From Streptomyces sp. DH-12 (lineage in GTDB: Bacteria > Actinomycetota > Actinomycetes > Streptomycetales > Streptomycetaceae), in contig NZ_PPFB01000001.1 of the NCBI RefSeq assembly GCF_002899455.1, positions 5,059,001 through 5,123,000 on the forward strand: a stretch of 64,000 nt of DNA, given 5' to 3'. The translations under genes were made by a program, and so were the position numbers. Under the pieces are notes generated by a model. That model was not told the origin of the DNA, ran no database searches, and saw only the letters and a list, made by a program, of their open reading frames with translations. Shown here one piece after another: positions 1 through 9,649 of this stretch (its first letter is position 1; every line of letters begins with the position of its first letter).

Positions 1-1237
<1,237 letters not shown>

Positions 1238-1277
1238 GCGCGGCCCGGACGGCCGGGCGGCGGCACGCGAACACGAG

Positions 1278-1322
1278 AAACGGAGCAGCGGCCTCTTCGG
1301 CGGGGGGCCGCTGCTCCGTTTT
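1278..1322 (+). terminator. Intrinsic terminator after the radical SAM gene
   Basis: A 13-bp perfect stem (1281-1293 with 1306-1318) has A residues before it and four T residues after it. It sits 40 nt after the stop codon and just before the convergent gene at 1340, so it may serve both strands. Confidence 0.8.
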
Positions 1323-1339
1323 CGTGCGGGGGGGTGCCG

Positions 1340-2125
1340 TCACGGCATCTGGCGGCCGTCGTACGGGCGGACGCGGTGGCGGGGGCTGACCGTGCGGCGG
1401 GGTGGGCGGGTGAGGGTGATCTGGCGGACCAGCTGCTGGAAGCAGGCCAGGGCGGCGACGCCCGGGAGGGCCGCGGCCGCCGTGTCGGTGACGGTGCGGG
1501 GCGCCTGGGCCACGCACAGCAGGACCGCGACGGAGGAGAAGAGCAGGACGACGAACCAGGAGTGCAGGGCGCGTCGTTGGTGCAGGGCCGCGCGGAGGAT
1601 GGAGAGGGAGCCGGCCAGCCAGGGGCCGTACACCAGGATGGGCCACCAGGACGAGGAGTCGCCGCTGCTGTGCGCCGTGGTGACGAGGAGCAGGGGTTCG
1701 TAGGTGACCACGCCGCTGAAGACGCTCACCATCGACACGGTGACGGCCGCTATGGCGGCGATGGCGTAGCTGGCGACGCGCAGGGCGTCGGGGCGCGGTC
1801 GCGGGGGTTTGCGGTGGCCTCGCGGTGCGGAGCGCAGGGGCGGCAGTTCGGCCGTGATCTCCTGCAGGTTGTCCAGAGGGCTGCCGGCCGGGGGAGCGGT
1901 GACCGGGGTCTCCTCCCGCGGCGGCGGCACGGTGGGGGCGTATTCCTCGCCGCGGGCCTCCTGGAGGAGGTAGGCCAGTTCCTCGGCCGGGTCCCAGGGG
2001 GGCACGGCGGGTTCGACGGGTTCCGCGTAGACGGCTCCGGCCCGGTGCCGGCCGGTTCCCGCTTCGTTGAACGGGTCCGGTGCTTCGGTGTTGTACCAGA
2101 GCGGGTCGTAGCGTTCATCATTCAT
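1340..2125 (-). CDS. Membrane protein, DUF2637-like (261 aa)
   Basis: The N-terminal ~125 residues are hydrophilic and Pro/Glu-rich. Four hydrophobic segments follow, starting near ALRVASYAIAAIAAVTVSMV and then around WWPILVYGPWLAGSL, HSWFVVLLFSSVAVLL and a last Ala-rich helix, before a basic tail. The layout and the phrase RALHSWFVVLLF resemble actinobacterial DUF2637 proteins, some of which belong to plasmid-spread (SpdB-like) families; this is a recall-based match. The gene runs opposite to both radical SAM genes and separates them. No enzyme motif is seen, and the role is unknown. Confidence 0.7.
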   Translation of the reverse strand: MNDERYDPLWYNTEAPDPFNEAGTGRHRAGAVYAEPVEPAVPPWDPAEELAYLLQEARGEEYAPTVPPPREETPVTAPPAGSPLDNLQEITAELPPLRSAPRGHRKPPRPRPDALRVASYAIAAIAAVTVSMVSVFSGVVTYEPLLLVTTAHSSGDSSSWWPILVYGPWLAGSLSILRAALHQRRALHSWFVVLLFSSVAVLLCVAQAPRTVTDTAAAALPGVAALACFQQLVRQITLTRPPRRTVSPRHRVRPYDGRQMP

Positions 2126-2802
2126 GTCAGGATTGATTCATCGGGCCGGTGAGCGCACTCAACAGCGGGCGTGTGCAGTGCAGTTGGAGCGGACCTGACC
2201 TGCTTGCCTTCATACAGCGACTAACGGCGGCACATTCACTTGGATGCGCGGCGAACGAGTGAACACCCGTCGGGACAATGGGTTTGTCGAAGGCTCCGAG
2301 TTTCCTTTTTTTCGATGGGCTTTTCAGCGTATGAAGCGCCCGGAATCGGGTCGTGCGGCCGTTCGCGGCGCTGTGGCGGTGGAGGGCTCACCCCGGCCGG
2401 ACGTGCCGTCCGTGACGCGGTTTCGACCCGCTGCTCATCGCGGGAGACGAGTCCGCCGCGGACACCCCGGCCTCCCCGGGGGCGGACCCGCCGGCGCCTC
2501 GCACCCCACGGCCGCCTCCGAGGCGGACGCCTCCCTCGACGCCCCCGCCGACCCGCGCGGGGACGGCATGCCCGGGGCCACCTGGGGTACCGGAGCGCAG
2601 GGAGACCGTCCCGCCGGCTGGTGGCCCGCCGTACGGCGGTGCCACAAGGGCGGGCACCGGGGACCGGGGTCCCTGCTTGCACGTACCCTGAAAGGGACCA
2701 CGGCCCTGGTGCCCGGCCGGCGCAGCCGGGGCCGTCGTCGTACGGCCGTACCCTGGAAGGGGAGGCGCGCCCCGCGCCCCCTTGCGACAAGGAGAAGATC
2801 CA
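2126..2802. other. 677-nt gap with two TACCCT-type promoter-like modules
   Basis: No convincing gene is seen. The stretch from 2400 to 2640 is open in several frames, but none shows a clear start or a family. Two related modules, GTACCCTGAAAGGG at 2683 and GTACCCTGGAAGGGG at 2748, each hold a TACCCT hexamer like Streptomyces -10 boxes. Either could drive the radical SAM-associated gene at 2803. No matching -35 is obvious. Confidence 0.35.
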
Positions 2803-3633
2803 CTGGGCAAGCGACAGCCCGAAGGCCCGCCGCCCGCACCCGCGGTGCAGCGCATCCGACTGCGCTACACCAAGCGCGGCCGCCTCCGGTTCACCAGCCA
2901 CCGTGACTTCCAGCGTGCCTTCGAGCGCGCGCTGCGCCGCGCCGAGGTGCCCATGGCGTACTCGGCCGGTTTCACGCCGCACCCGAAGGTGTCGTACGCC
3001 AATGCCGCACCCACCGGCACCGGCAGCGAGGCCGAGTACCTGGAGATCGCGCTCACCGAGCCGCGGGACCCCGAGCGGCTGAGGGCCCTGCTCGACGAGT
3101 CGCTGCCCGCCGGGCTCGACGTCGTCGACGCGGTCGAGGCCCGCACCTCCGGGCTCGCCGACCGGCTCACGGCCTCCGTCTGGGAGCTGCGGCTGGACGG
3201 CGTCGCCCCCGAGGACGCCCGCCGCGCGGTGGACGCCTTCGAGGCGGCCGAGACCGTCGAGGTCCAGCGCCGCACCAAGAACGGCATCCGTACCTTCGAC
3301 GCCCGTTCCGCGGTCGTCGCCCTCGAAACCGTCGAGGAAGGCGCCGGGACGGATCCCTCGCCGGCTGATAGGCCGACCGACCGGCCCTGTGCGATACTGC
3401 GGCTGGTTGTTCGGCACGTGACGCCTGCCGTACGACCCGACGACGTCCTGTCCGGTCTCCGCGCCGTGGCCGACCTGGCGCCGCCGGTCCCCGTAGCGGT
3501 GACCAGGCTGGCGCAGGGGCTGTTCGATGAAGAGACCGGCACGGTGACCGACCCGCTCGCGCCCGACCGCGAGGCAGCAGCGACCGAGCCGCACACGGCC
3601 GCCGCCACTGCCGCCGCGACGGCGCCGGCGTAA
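2803..3633 (+). CDS. Radical SAM-associated protein, TIGR03936/DUF2344 family
   Basis: The core reads VQRIRLRYTKRGRLRFTSHRD, followed by PMAYSAGFTPHPKVSYANA, the signature of the DUF2344 domain that partners TIGR03960 radical SAM enzymes. The best start is a CTG at 2803, because AAGGAG lies 8 nt upstream (2789-2794). Alternatives are a TTG at 2782 and a GTG at 2845, neither with a good ribosome site. The C-terminal ~80 residues are Ala/Thr/Asp-rich and probably disordered. In some bacteria this domain is the C-terminal half of the radical SAM enzyme itself, so the two proteins probably act as one complex (established association, unknown reaction). It is followed by rne after 261 nt. Confidence 0.85.
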   Translation: MGKRQPEGPPPAPAVQRIRLRYTKRGRLRFTSHRDFQRAFERALRRAEVPMAYSAGFTPHPKVSYANAAPTGTGSEAEYLEIALTEPRDPERLRALLDESLPAGLDVVDAVEARTSGLADRLTASVWELRLDGVAPEDARRAVDAFEAAETVEVQRRTKNGIRTFDARSAVVALETVEEGAGTDPSPADRPTDRPCAILRLVVRHVTPAVRPDDVLSGLRAVADLAPPVPVAVTRLAQGLFDEETGTVTDPLAPDREAAATEPHTAAATAAATAPA

Positions 3634-3894
3634 GGAAGGTCCCGCGTAGGGACGGACGTCGTAAGCGCCGCCCTCGAACTCGGGAGCCACCTGGGTCGGG
3701 CAGCGCACCGACCAGAAGACTTTCGCCAGGCCGTGCGCATTCGGCGTACGGAACCGGCGAGACAGGACACAGAGAGCTTCCGAGCGGCGCCCGCGCCCCG
3801 GACGGCGGCCACCGCGCACCGCGCGGGCCGCGGACGTCACCGGCATCGCCGGACCAGGCGCGGCGCCCGGGAGCCTGACGGGAGAACCGCCCGC

Positions 3895-6800
3895 ATGCTC
3901 GAACCGACCGAGTCCACCGAGGGCTCCGAACCGAAGACCCCCAGCGACACCCTGCCGCCCCGCCGGCGACGCAGGGCCGCGTCCCGGCCGGCGGGCCCGC
4001 CCGCCGCCGCCGACGGCAGCGCCGCGGAGACCGTCGCGCCGGCCATACCGGCCACCGAGGCGCCCGCCGAGGCCGCGAAGACGCCCGAGCCCGCCGAGGG
4101 CACGACCGACACCCAGCAGGAGACCGGGGCCCCCGCGCCCCGGCGTCGCCGTGTGGTCCGCCGCGCGGCCGCGCCCGCCGGTGCGGCGGCGTCCGCGGAG
4201 GCCGCCGAGACCGTCGTACCGGCGGCACCGGCCGCGTCCGAGTCGGCCGCGGAAGAGGCCGCTCCGGCCGGCGGTACGACGGAGGACGCCGCTCCGCGTC
4301 GTACCCGTCGTCGTGCGACGCGCACCGTGACCTCTCCGGCGGCTGAGGCTTCCGCCGAGGCCGCCGCGGAAGAGGCCGCTCCGGCCGCCGGGCCCGCGGA
4401 GGAGCCCGCCGCCGACGCCACCGAGGACGCCGTCCCGCGCCGTACCCGTCGTCGTGCCACGCGGCGGGCCTCCGCGCCCGCCGGTGCTCCCGCTCCCGCC
4501 GAGGCGGCCGAGGCCGTCGCCGGGCAGAGCGACGACGAGACCGAGCAGGCCGCCCCGACCGCCGAGGAGGCCCCGGTGAGCGAGAACGACAAGCAGGACG
4601 ACACCCCCGCCGCGCAGGCCGCCGAGGAGGCCGCCCCGCGCCGCCGCCGTCGCGTCGTCCGCAAGGCCGCCGCCGGCTTCGCCGAGCCCGCGCGTCCCGC
4701 CCGCACCGCCGAGGACGAGGACGAGGAGGGCGCCCCGCGCCGTCCCGCGCGCCCCGCCGTCGCCGTGTTCCAGCCGCCGGTGTTCACCGAGCCGCGCTTC
4801 CAGACCCCGGAGCGGGCCGCCGCCGAGGCCGCCGCCGGACTCGCCGACGCCGCGGAGCCGGAGGAGGAGACCGAGGAGCTCCCGGAGGAGCAGCCCGCCG
4901 CCTCGCGCCGTCGCCGTCGCCGCAGGGGCGCGTCCGACGAGCCCGAGGCCGCCGCCCCGGCCGCCGTCGAGGAGGCCCCCGAGGCCGACGCCGAGGACGC
5001 CACGGAGCCGACCGAGGACCACGCCGACACCGACGAGGGCGACGACCACGCCGACACCGACGAGGGCGACGACCACGAGTCGTCCGGCTCGCGCCGCCGC
5101 CGCCGTCGGGGCGGCCGTCGCCGCCGGCGTGGTGACTCCGCCGACGCCGACGCCGAGGCGGAGGAGCAGCAGGACGGCGACACCGACGGCGCCGAGCCGA
5201 GCGCCGCCGAGCAGGCCGCCCAGGACGCCGAGGACACCGCCGAGCAGGCCGAGGAGGACGCCGAGGAGCGCGAGGAGCGCGAGGACAACGGCGGCTCCAG
5301 CAGCAGCCGGCGCCGGCGCCGCCGCCGTCGCCGCGCCGGGGACAGCGGAGGGGAGACCGAGCCGTCCGCCGACGACCCCGAGCGCACGGTCGTCAAGGTC
5401 CGCGAGCCCCGCCCGAAGGCCGAGCCGTCCGACGAGGTGCAGTCCATCAAGGGCTCCACCCGCCTGGAGGCCAAGAAGCAGCGCCGCCGCGAGGGCCGTG
5501 AGCAGGGCCGCCGGCGTGTGCCGATCATCACCGAGGCCGAGTTCCTGGCCCGCCGCGAGGCCGTCGAGCGCGTCATGGTGGTCCGCCAGCACGGCGACCG
5601 CACGCAGATCGGCGTCCTGGAGGACGGCGTGCTCGTCGAGCACTACGTCAACAAGGAGCAGGCCACCTCGTACGTCGGCAACGTCTACCTCGGCAAGGTG
5701 CAGAACGTCCTGCCGTCGATGGAGGCCGCCTTCATCGACATCGGCAAGGGCCGCAACGCCGTCCTGTACGCCGGCGAGGTCAACTTCGAGGCGCTCGGCA
5801 TGTCGGGCGGCCCGCGCCGCATCGAGTCCGCGCTGAAGTCCGGCCAGCCGGTGCTGGTCCAGGTCACCAAGGACCCGATCGGCCACAAGGGCGCCCGCCT
5901 CACCAGCCAGGTCTCCCTCCCGGGCCGCTACCTCGTGTACGTGCCCGAGGGCTCGATGACCGGCATCAGCCGCAAGCTGCCCGACACCGAGCGGGCCCGG
6001 CTGAAGACCATCCTCAAGAAGATCGTCCCCGAGGACGCGGGCGTCATCGTGCGCACCGCCGCCGAGGGCGCCAGCGAGGACGAGTTGCGCCGTGACGTCG
6101 AGCGGCTCCAGGCGCAGTGGGAGGAGATCAAGAAGAAGTCCAGGAACGGCGGCACCGCCCCGACGCTGCTGTACGGCGAGCCGGACATGACCGTCCGCGT
6201 CGTCCGGGACATCTTCAACGAGGACTTCTCCAAGGTCATCGTCAGCGGTGACGAGGCCTGGCAGACCATCCACGGCTACGTCTCCCACGTCGCGCCCGAC
6301 CTGGCCGACCGCCTGCAGCGGTGGACCAGCGAGGTCGACGTCTTCGCCACGTACCGGATCGACGAGCAGCTCGCCAAGGCGCTGGACCGCAAGGTCTGGC
6401 TGCCCAGCGGCGGTTCGCTGGTGATCGACCGCACCGAGGCGATGGTCGTCATCGACGTCAACACCGGCAAGTTCACCGGTCAGGGCGGCAACCTCGAGGA
6501 GACCGTCACCAGGAACAACCTGGAGGCGGCCGAGGAGATCGTGCGCCAGCTCCGGCTGCGCGACCTCGGCGGCATCATCGTCATCGACTTCATCGACATG
6601 GTGCTGGAGTCCAACCGGGACCTGGTGCTGCGCCGCCTGCTGGAGTGCCTGGGCCGGGACCGCACGAAGCACCAGGTCGCCGAGGTGACCTCGCTGGGCC
6701 TGGTCCAGATGACCCGCAAGCGGGTCGGGCAGGGCCTGCTGGAGTCGTTCTCCGAGACCTGCGTCCACTGCAACGGCCGCGGTGTGATCGTCCACCTCGA

Positions 6801-7923
6801 CCAGCCGTCCTCCTCCGGCGGCGGCAAGCGCCGCAAGAGGGCCCGGGCCGGCGCGGCGGACCAGCCGCACGAGCACGAGGCCGCCGTCGTGGAGACGGCC
6901 GAGCAGGAGGCCGAGGCGGAGGCGGAGACGCCGGCCGAGGTCGCCGCCGAGGTGGCCGAGCCGGCCGCGCTGCCCGCGCCCGAGTTCACTCCGGACGAGG
7001 AGCTGTACAGCAGCGCCGCCGAGGCGGAGGCCGCGGCCTCCCGCGGCCGTACGCGCCGCCGGGGGAGCCGTCGGGCGTCCGCGCCCGCGGGCTCGCCGCA
7101 GCGCGAGAGCGCCAGGGGCGGCCGCAGGCAGGCAGTGGCCGAGGAGCGCGGGGAGGAGACGCCCGTCGCCGAGGAGGCGCAGGTCCCCACGGCGCAGGAC
7201 GTGACGGCCGCCGAGGCGGCGGAGCGTCCCGTGCAGCCCGAGCCGGCCGCCGAGGCGCTGGCCGAGCCGGCCGCCGCCGAGGACGCCGTGGTGCCCCAGG
7301 CCGCCGAGGAGGCCGCTCCGCAGGGCCGTACCCGCCGCCGGGCCACCCGCAAGGTGTCCGCGCCGGCCGGTTCCCCGGCGGGCGCGGAGGCCGCGGTGGT
7401 GACCGTCGCCGAGTCGGCGAGGACGGAGGAGGCGCCGAAGGCCGAGGAGGAGACCCCGGCCGAGGCGGCTGCCGCCCCGGAGCCCGCGCCCGAGGCGTCG
7501 GCCCCGGCCCGTCCGCGGCGTCGCGCGGTGCGCAAGCCGAGCACCTCGACCGCGTCCGAGGACATGGCCGTCGTGGTCCTGCCGTCCGCCCCGGCGGAGG
7601 AGCAGAAGCCCGACGGGCCGGCTGCCGAGGAGCCCGCTGCCGAGCCTGAGGCCACCGCGCCCGCCGTCGAGGAACCGGCCGCCGAGGAGGCCGCTCCGGC
7701 CAAGAAGACCGCCGCCAAGAAGTCGGCGGCCAAGAAGGCCACGGCGAAGAAGGCCGCCGCGAAGAAGACGACCACGGCCAAGAAGACCGCCGCCAAGAAG
7801 ACGACGACGGCGAAGAAGACCGCCGCCAAGAAGTCGACGGCGAAGAAGGCCACGGCGAAGAAGACGGCCGCTGCCGAGCAGCAGGCGCCGTCCTCCGTCA
7901 CGGCCGCGGCCGAAGAGAGCTGA
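3895..7923 (+). CDS. rne: Ribonuclease E/G (1342 aa) with long charged tails
   Basis: This is the endoribonuclease of mRNA decay and rRNA maturation. The catalytic core starts near residue 538. The S1-like part (VGNVYLGKVQNVLPSMEAAF) is near residue 592, and the two metal-binding aspartates are D854 (VVIDVNTG) and D898 (IVIDFIDM), 44 apart, close to the E. coli D303/D346 spacing. The zinc-link CVHC motif is C956/C959. As in other streptomycetes the core is central. A ~535-residue N-terminal arm alternates RRRRR patches with Ala/Glu-rich acidic runs, and the C-terminus ends in histone-H1-like AKKTAAKK repeats (residues ~1269-1328). The ATG at 3895 has GGAG 10 nt upstream and gives the family's MLEPTE start; the frame is open further upstream but lacks coding character. 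Confidence 0.96.
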   Translation: MLEPTESTEGSEPKTPSDTLPPRRRRRAASRPAGPPAAADGSAAETVAPAIPATEAPAEAAKTPEPAEGTTDTQQETGAPAPRRRRVVRRAAAPAGAAASAEAAETVVPAAPAASESAAEEAAPAGGTTEDAAPRRTRRRATRTVTSPAAEASAEAAAEEAAPAAGPAEEPAADATEDAVPRRTRRRATRRASAPAGAPAPAEAAEAVAGQSDDETEQAAPTAEEAPVSENDKQDDTPAAQAAEEAAPRRRRRVVRKAAAGFAEPARPARTAEDEDEEGAPRRPARPAVAVFQPPVFTEPRFQTPERAAAEAAAGLADAAEPEEETEELPEEQPAASRRRRRRRGASDEPEAAAPAAVEEAPEADAEDATEPTEDHADTDEGDDHADTDEGDDHESSGSRRRRRRGGRRRRRGDSADADAEAEEQQDGDTDGAEPSAAEQAAQDAEDTAEQAEEDAEEREEREDNGGSSSSRRRRRRRRRAGDSGGETEPSADDPERTVVKVREPRPKAEPSDEVQSIKGSTRLEAKKQRRREGREQGRRRVPIITEAEFLARREAVERVMVVRQHGDRTQIGVLEDGVLVEHYVNKEQATSYVGNVYLGKVQNVLPSMEAAFIDIGKGRNAVLYAGEVNFEALGMSGGPRRIESALKSGQPVLVQVTKDPIGHKGARLTSQVSLPGRYLVYVPEGSMTGISRKLPDTERARLKTILKKIVPEDAGVIVRTAAEGASEDELRRDVERLQAQWEEIKKKSRNGGTAPTLLYGEPDMTVRVVRDIFNEDFSKVIVSGDEAWQTIHGYVSHVAPDLADRLQRWTSEVDVFATYRIDEQLAKALDRKVWLPSGGSLVIDRTEAMVVIDVNTGKFTGQGGNLEETVTRNNLEAAEEIVRQLRLRDLGGIIVIDFIDMVLESNRDLVLRRLLECLGRDRTKHQVAEVTSLGLVQMTRKRVGQGLLESFSETCVHCNGRGVIVHLDQPSSSGGGKRRKRARAGAADQPHEHEAAVVETAEQEAEAEAETPAEVAAEVAEPAALPAPEFTPDEELYSSAAEAEAAASRGRTRRRGSRRASAPAGSPQRESARGGRRQAVAEERGEETPVAEEAQVPTAQDVTAAEAAERPVQPEPAAEALAEPAAAEDAVVPQAAEEAAPQGRTRRRATRKVSAPAGSPAGAEAAVVTVAESARTEEAPKAEEETPAEAAAAPEPAPEASAPARPRRRAVRKPSTSTASEDMAVVVLPSAPAEEQKPDGPAAEEPAAEPEATAPAVEEPAAEEAAPAKKTAAKKSAAKKATAKKAAAKKTTTAKKTAAKKTTTAKKTAAKKSTAKKATAKKTAAAEQQAPSSVTAAAEES

Positions 7924-7938
7924 CCGGACGTCTACGCT

Positions 7939-7977
7939 GTGTGGTCCTGTCCCCCGTGGGGCAGGACCACACGTTTT
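7939..7977 (+). terminator. Intrinsic terminator after rne
   Basis: A ~16-bp stem (7939-7955 with 7957-7972) is followed by TTTT, 15 nt past the rne stop. It separates rne from the nucleotidyltransferase gene. Confidence 0.8.
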
Positions 7978-8002
7978 GTGTTCCATAAGGAGAAGGACCG
8001 CG

Positions 8003-8755
8003 ATGATAGGCCTCGTGCTCGCGGCCGGCGCCGGCCGGCGTCTGCGCCCCTACACCGACACGCTCCCCAAGGCCCTGGTGCCGGTGGGCGCGGAGGGCGA
8101 CCCGGACGCCGTGACCGTCCTGGACCTGACGCTCGGGAACTTCGCGGAGATCGGGCTGACCGAGGTCGGCGTCGTGGTCGGCTACCGCAAGGAGGCCGTG
8201 TACGAGCGCAAGGCGGCGCTGGAGGCGAAGTACGGGCTGAAGCTGACGCTCATCGACAACGACAAGGCGGAGGAGTGGAACAACGCCTACTCGCTGTGGT
8301 GCGCGCGGGACGCCCTGAGGGACGGCGTGATCCTCGCCAATGGCGACACGGTGCACCCGGTGTCGGTGGAGCGGGCGCTGCTGGAGGCGCGCGGTGACGG
8401 CAAGCGGATCATCCTGGCGCTGGACACGGTGAAGAAGCTCGCCGACGAGGAGATGAAGGTCGTCGTCGACCCCGGGAAGGGGATGACGCGGATCACGAAG
8501 CTGATGGACCCGGCGGAGGCGACGGGCGAGTACATCGGCGTCACCCTGATCGAGGGCGGGGCGGCCGAGGCGCTGGCGGACGCGCTGAAGACGACGTTCG
8601 AGCGGGATCCGCAGCTGTATTACGAGGACGGCTACCAGGAGCTGGTGAACCGGGGCTTCCGGATCGACGTGGCGCCGATCGGCGAGGTCCCGTGGGTCGA
8701 GATCGACAACCACGACGACCTCGCCCGCGGACGGGAGATCGTGGCCGGGTACTGA
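8003..8755 (+). CDS. NTP-transferase (phosphocholine/sugar-phosphate nucleotidyltransferase-like, 250 aa)
   Basis: The N-terminus LAAGAGRRLRPYTDTLPKAL matches the nucleotide-binding signature GxGxRxxPxTxxxPKxLxP of the nucleotidyltransferase fold. Later motifs include LANGDTVHP (metal-binding Asp) and WVEIDNHDDL near the C-terminus. The length fits cytidylyltransferases that make CDP-choline- or CDP-alcohol-type donors; the nucleotide and sugar or alcohol cannot be read from sequence. The ATG at 8003 has AAGGAG 10 nt upstream. It lies between the rne terminator and the rplU promoter and may be transcribed alone. The CDP-alcohol phosphatidyltransferase at 13888 is a plausible user of its product (inference). 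Confidence 0.82.
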   Translation: MIGLVLAAGAGRRLRPYTDTLPKALVPVGAEGDPDAVTVLDLTLGNFAEIGLTEVGVVVGYRKEAVYERKAALEAKYGLKLTLIDNDKAEEWNNAYSLWCARDALRDGVILANGDTVHPVSVERALLEARGDGKRIILALDTVKKLADEEMKVVVDPGKGMTRITKLMDPAEATGEYIGVTLIEGGAAEALADALKTTFERDPQLYYEDGYQELVNRGFRIDVAPIGEVPWVEIDNHDDLARGREIVAGY

Positions 8756-8780
8756 CCGGCGCGGGCCGCGGGGGTCCGGT

Positions 8781-8810
8781 TTGACCCCCGTGGGCCCGGC
8801 CCCGTAACCT
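8781..8810 (+). promoter_or_regulatory. Likely rplU-rpmA promoter
   Basis: TTGACC (8781-8786), an 18-bp spacer and TAACCT (8805-8810) fit the vegetative Streptomyces promoter well. Transcription would start near 8817, giving a ~140-nt leader that holds a CTCCCGG/CCGGGAG hairpin around 8860-8890, possibly autoregulatory. Confidence 0.6.
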
Positions 8811-8957
8811 TGACCGTCGGCGTGTCCATCGGGACCGCCACATCCCCGTAAACCTCTTCCTCCCGGACGCGGGCCGCGGCCGGGAGAGGTCGTCCGCGTA
8901 TGCGCGTGGGCGACTGGCCTGCGGGGGTGCCGTTCTTCGAGTGAGAGTGAGATCCGC

Positions 8958-9278
8958 GTGTACGCCATCGTGCGCAGCGGTGGTCGCCAGCACAAGGTTG
9001 CTGTCGGCGACATCGTCGAGGTTGACAAGATTTCCACCGCCAAGGTCGGCGACACGGTCGAGCTCTCGACCCTGCTCGTCGTCGACGGCGACTCCGTGAC
9101 CAGCGACCCCTGGGTGCTGGCCGGCATCAAGGTCCAGGCCGAGGTCGTGGACCACCACAAGGGCCAGAAGATCGACATTCTGCGCTACAAGAACAAGACC
9201 GGCTACCGCCGTCGTCAGGGCCACCGCCAGCAGTACACGGCGATCAAGGTCACTGAGATCCCCGCGGCTGCGAAGTAA
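8958..9278 (+). CDS. rplU: 50S ribosomal protein L21
   Basis: The 106-residue protein begins [14 protein letters not shown] and ends in the basic [14 protein letters not shown] region, full length for L21. L21 binds 23S rRNA. The start is GTG with a GAGTGAGA-type site upstream. It is cotranscribed with rpmA 14 nt downstream, the universal L21-L27 arrangement. Confidence 0.98.
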   Translation: MYAIVRSGGRQHKVAVGDIVEVDKISTAKVGDTVELSTLLVVDGDSVTSDPWVLAGIKVQAEVVDHHKGQKIDILRYKNKTGYRRRQGHRQQYTAIKVTEIPAAAK

Positions 9279-9292
9279 GGGACTGAGGAGAG

Positions 9293-9547
9293 ATGGCACA
9301 CAAGAAGGGCGCATCGTCCACCCGTAACGGTCGTGACTCCAACGCTCAGCGCCTCGGCGTGAAGCGCTTCGGCGGTCAGGTCGTCAACGCGGGCGAGATC
9401 CTGGTCCGCCAGCGCGGCACCCACTTCCACCCGGGCGCCGGCGTCGGCCGCGGCGGCGACGACACCCTGTTCGCGCTGCAGGCCGGTTCGGTGCAGTTCG
9501 GCACCAGCCGTGGCCGTAAGGTCGTGAACATCGTTCCGGTCGCCTGA
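9293..9547 (+). CDS. rpmA: 50S ribosomal protein L27
   Basis: This 84-residue protein begins [20 protein letters not shown] and contains [21 protein letters not shown], the conserved L27 core near the peptidyl-transferase centre. The strong site GAGGAGAG lies just upstream. The N-terminus starts directly with the mature form, so there is no Firmicutes-style cleaved extension. Confidence 0.98.
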   Translation: MAHKKGASSTRNGRDSNAQRLGVKRFGGQVVNAGEILVRQRGTHFHPGAGVGRGGDDTLFALQAGSVQFGTSRGRKVVNIVPVA

Positions 9548-9560
9548 TCGGACGCTTTCG

Positions 9561-9603
9561 CGAGGCGGACCTCACTTCCCGACGGGAAGCGGGTCCGCCT
9601 TTC
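9561..9603 (+). terminator. Hairpin between rpmA and obg
   Basis: AGGCGGAC (9563-9570) pairs with GTCCGCCT (9593-9600), enclosing a second CTTCCCG/CGGGAAG stem. Only a short T run follows, so some transcription may continue into obg. Confidence 0.6.
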
Positions 9604-9649
9604 GCGTGTTACCCAAGAGACAACCCCGTAGTAACTGGAGGCACCCTTC

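Noticed and set aside
2236-7986. A very long open frame on the minus strand (over 1900 codons) opposite rne
   Set aside because: It is Gly/Arg/Leu low-complexity sequence produced by the Ala/Glu-rich rne codons read backwards; no start signal or domain.
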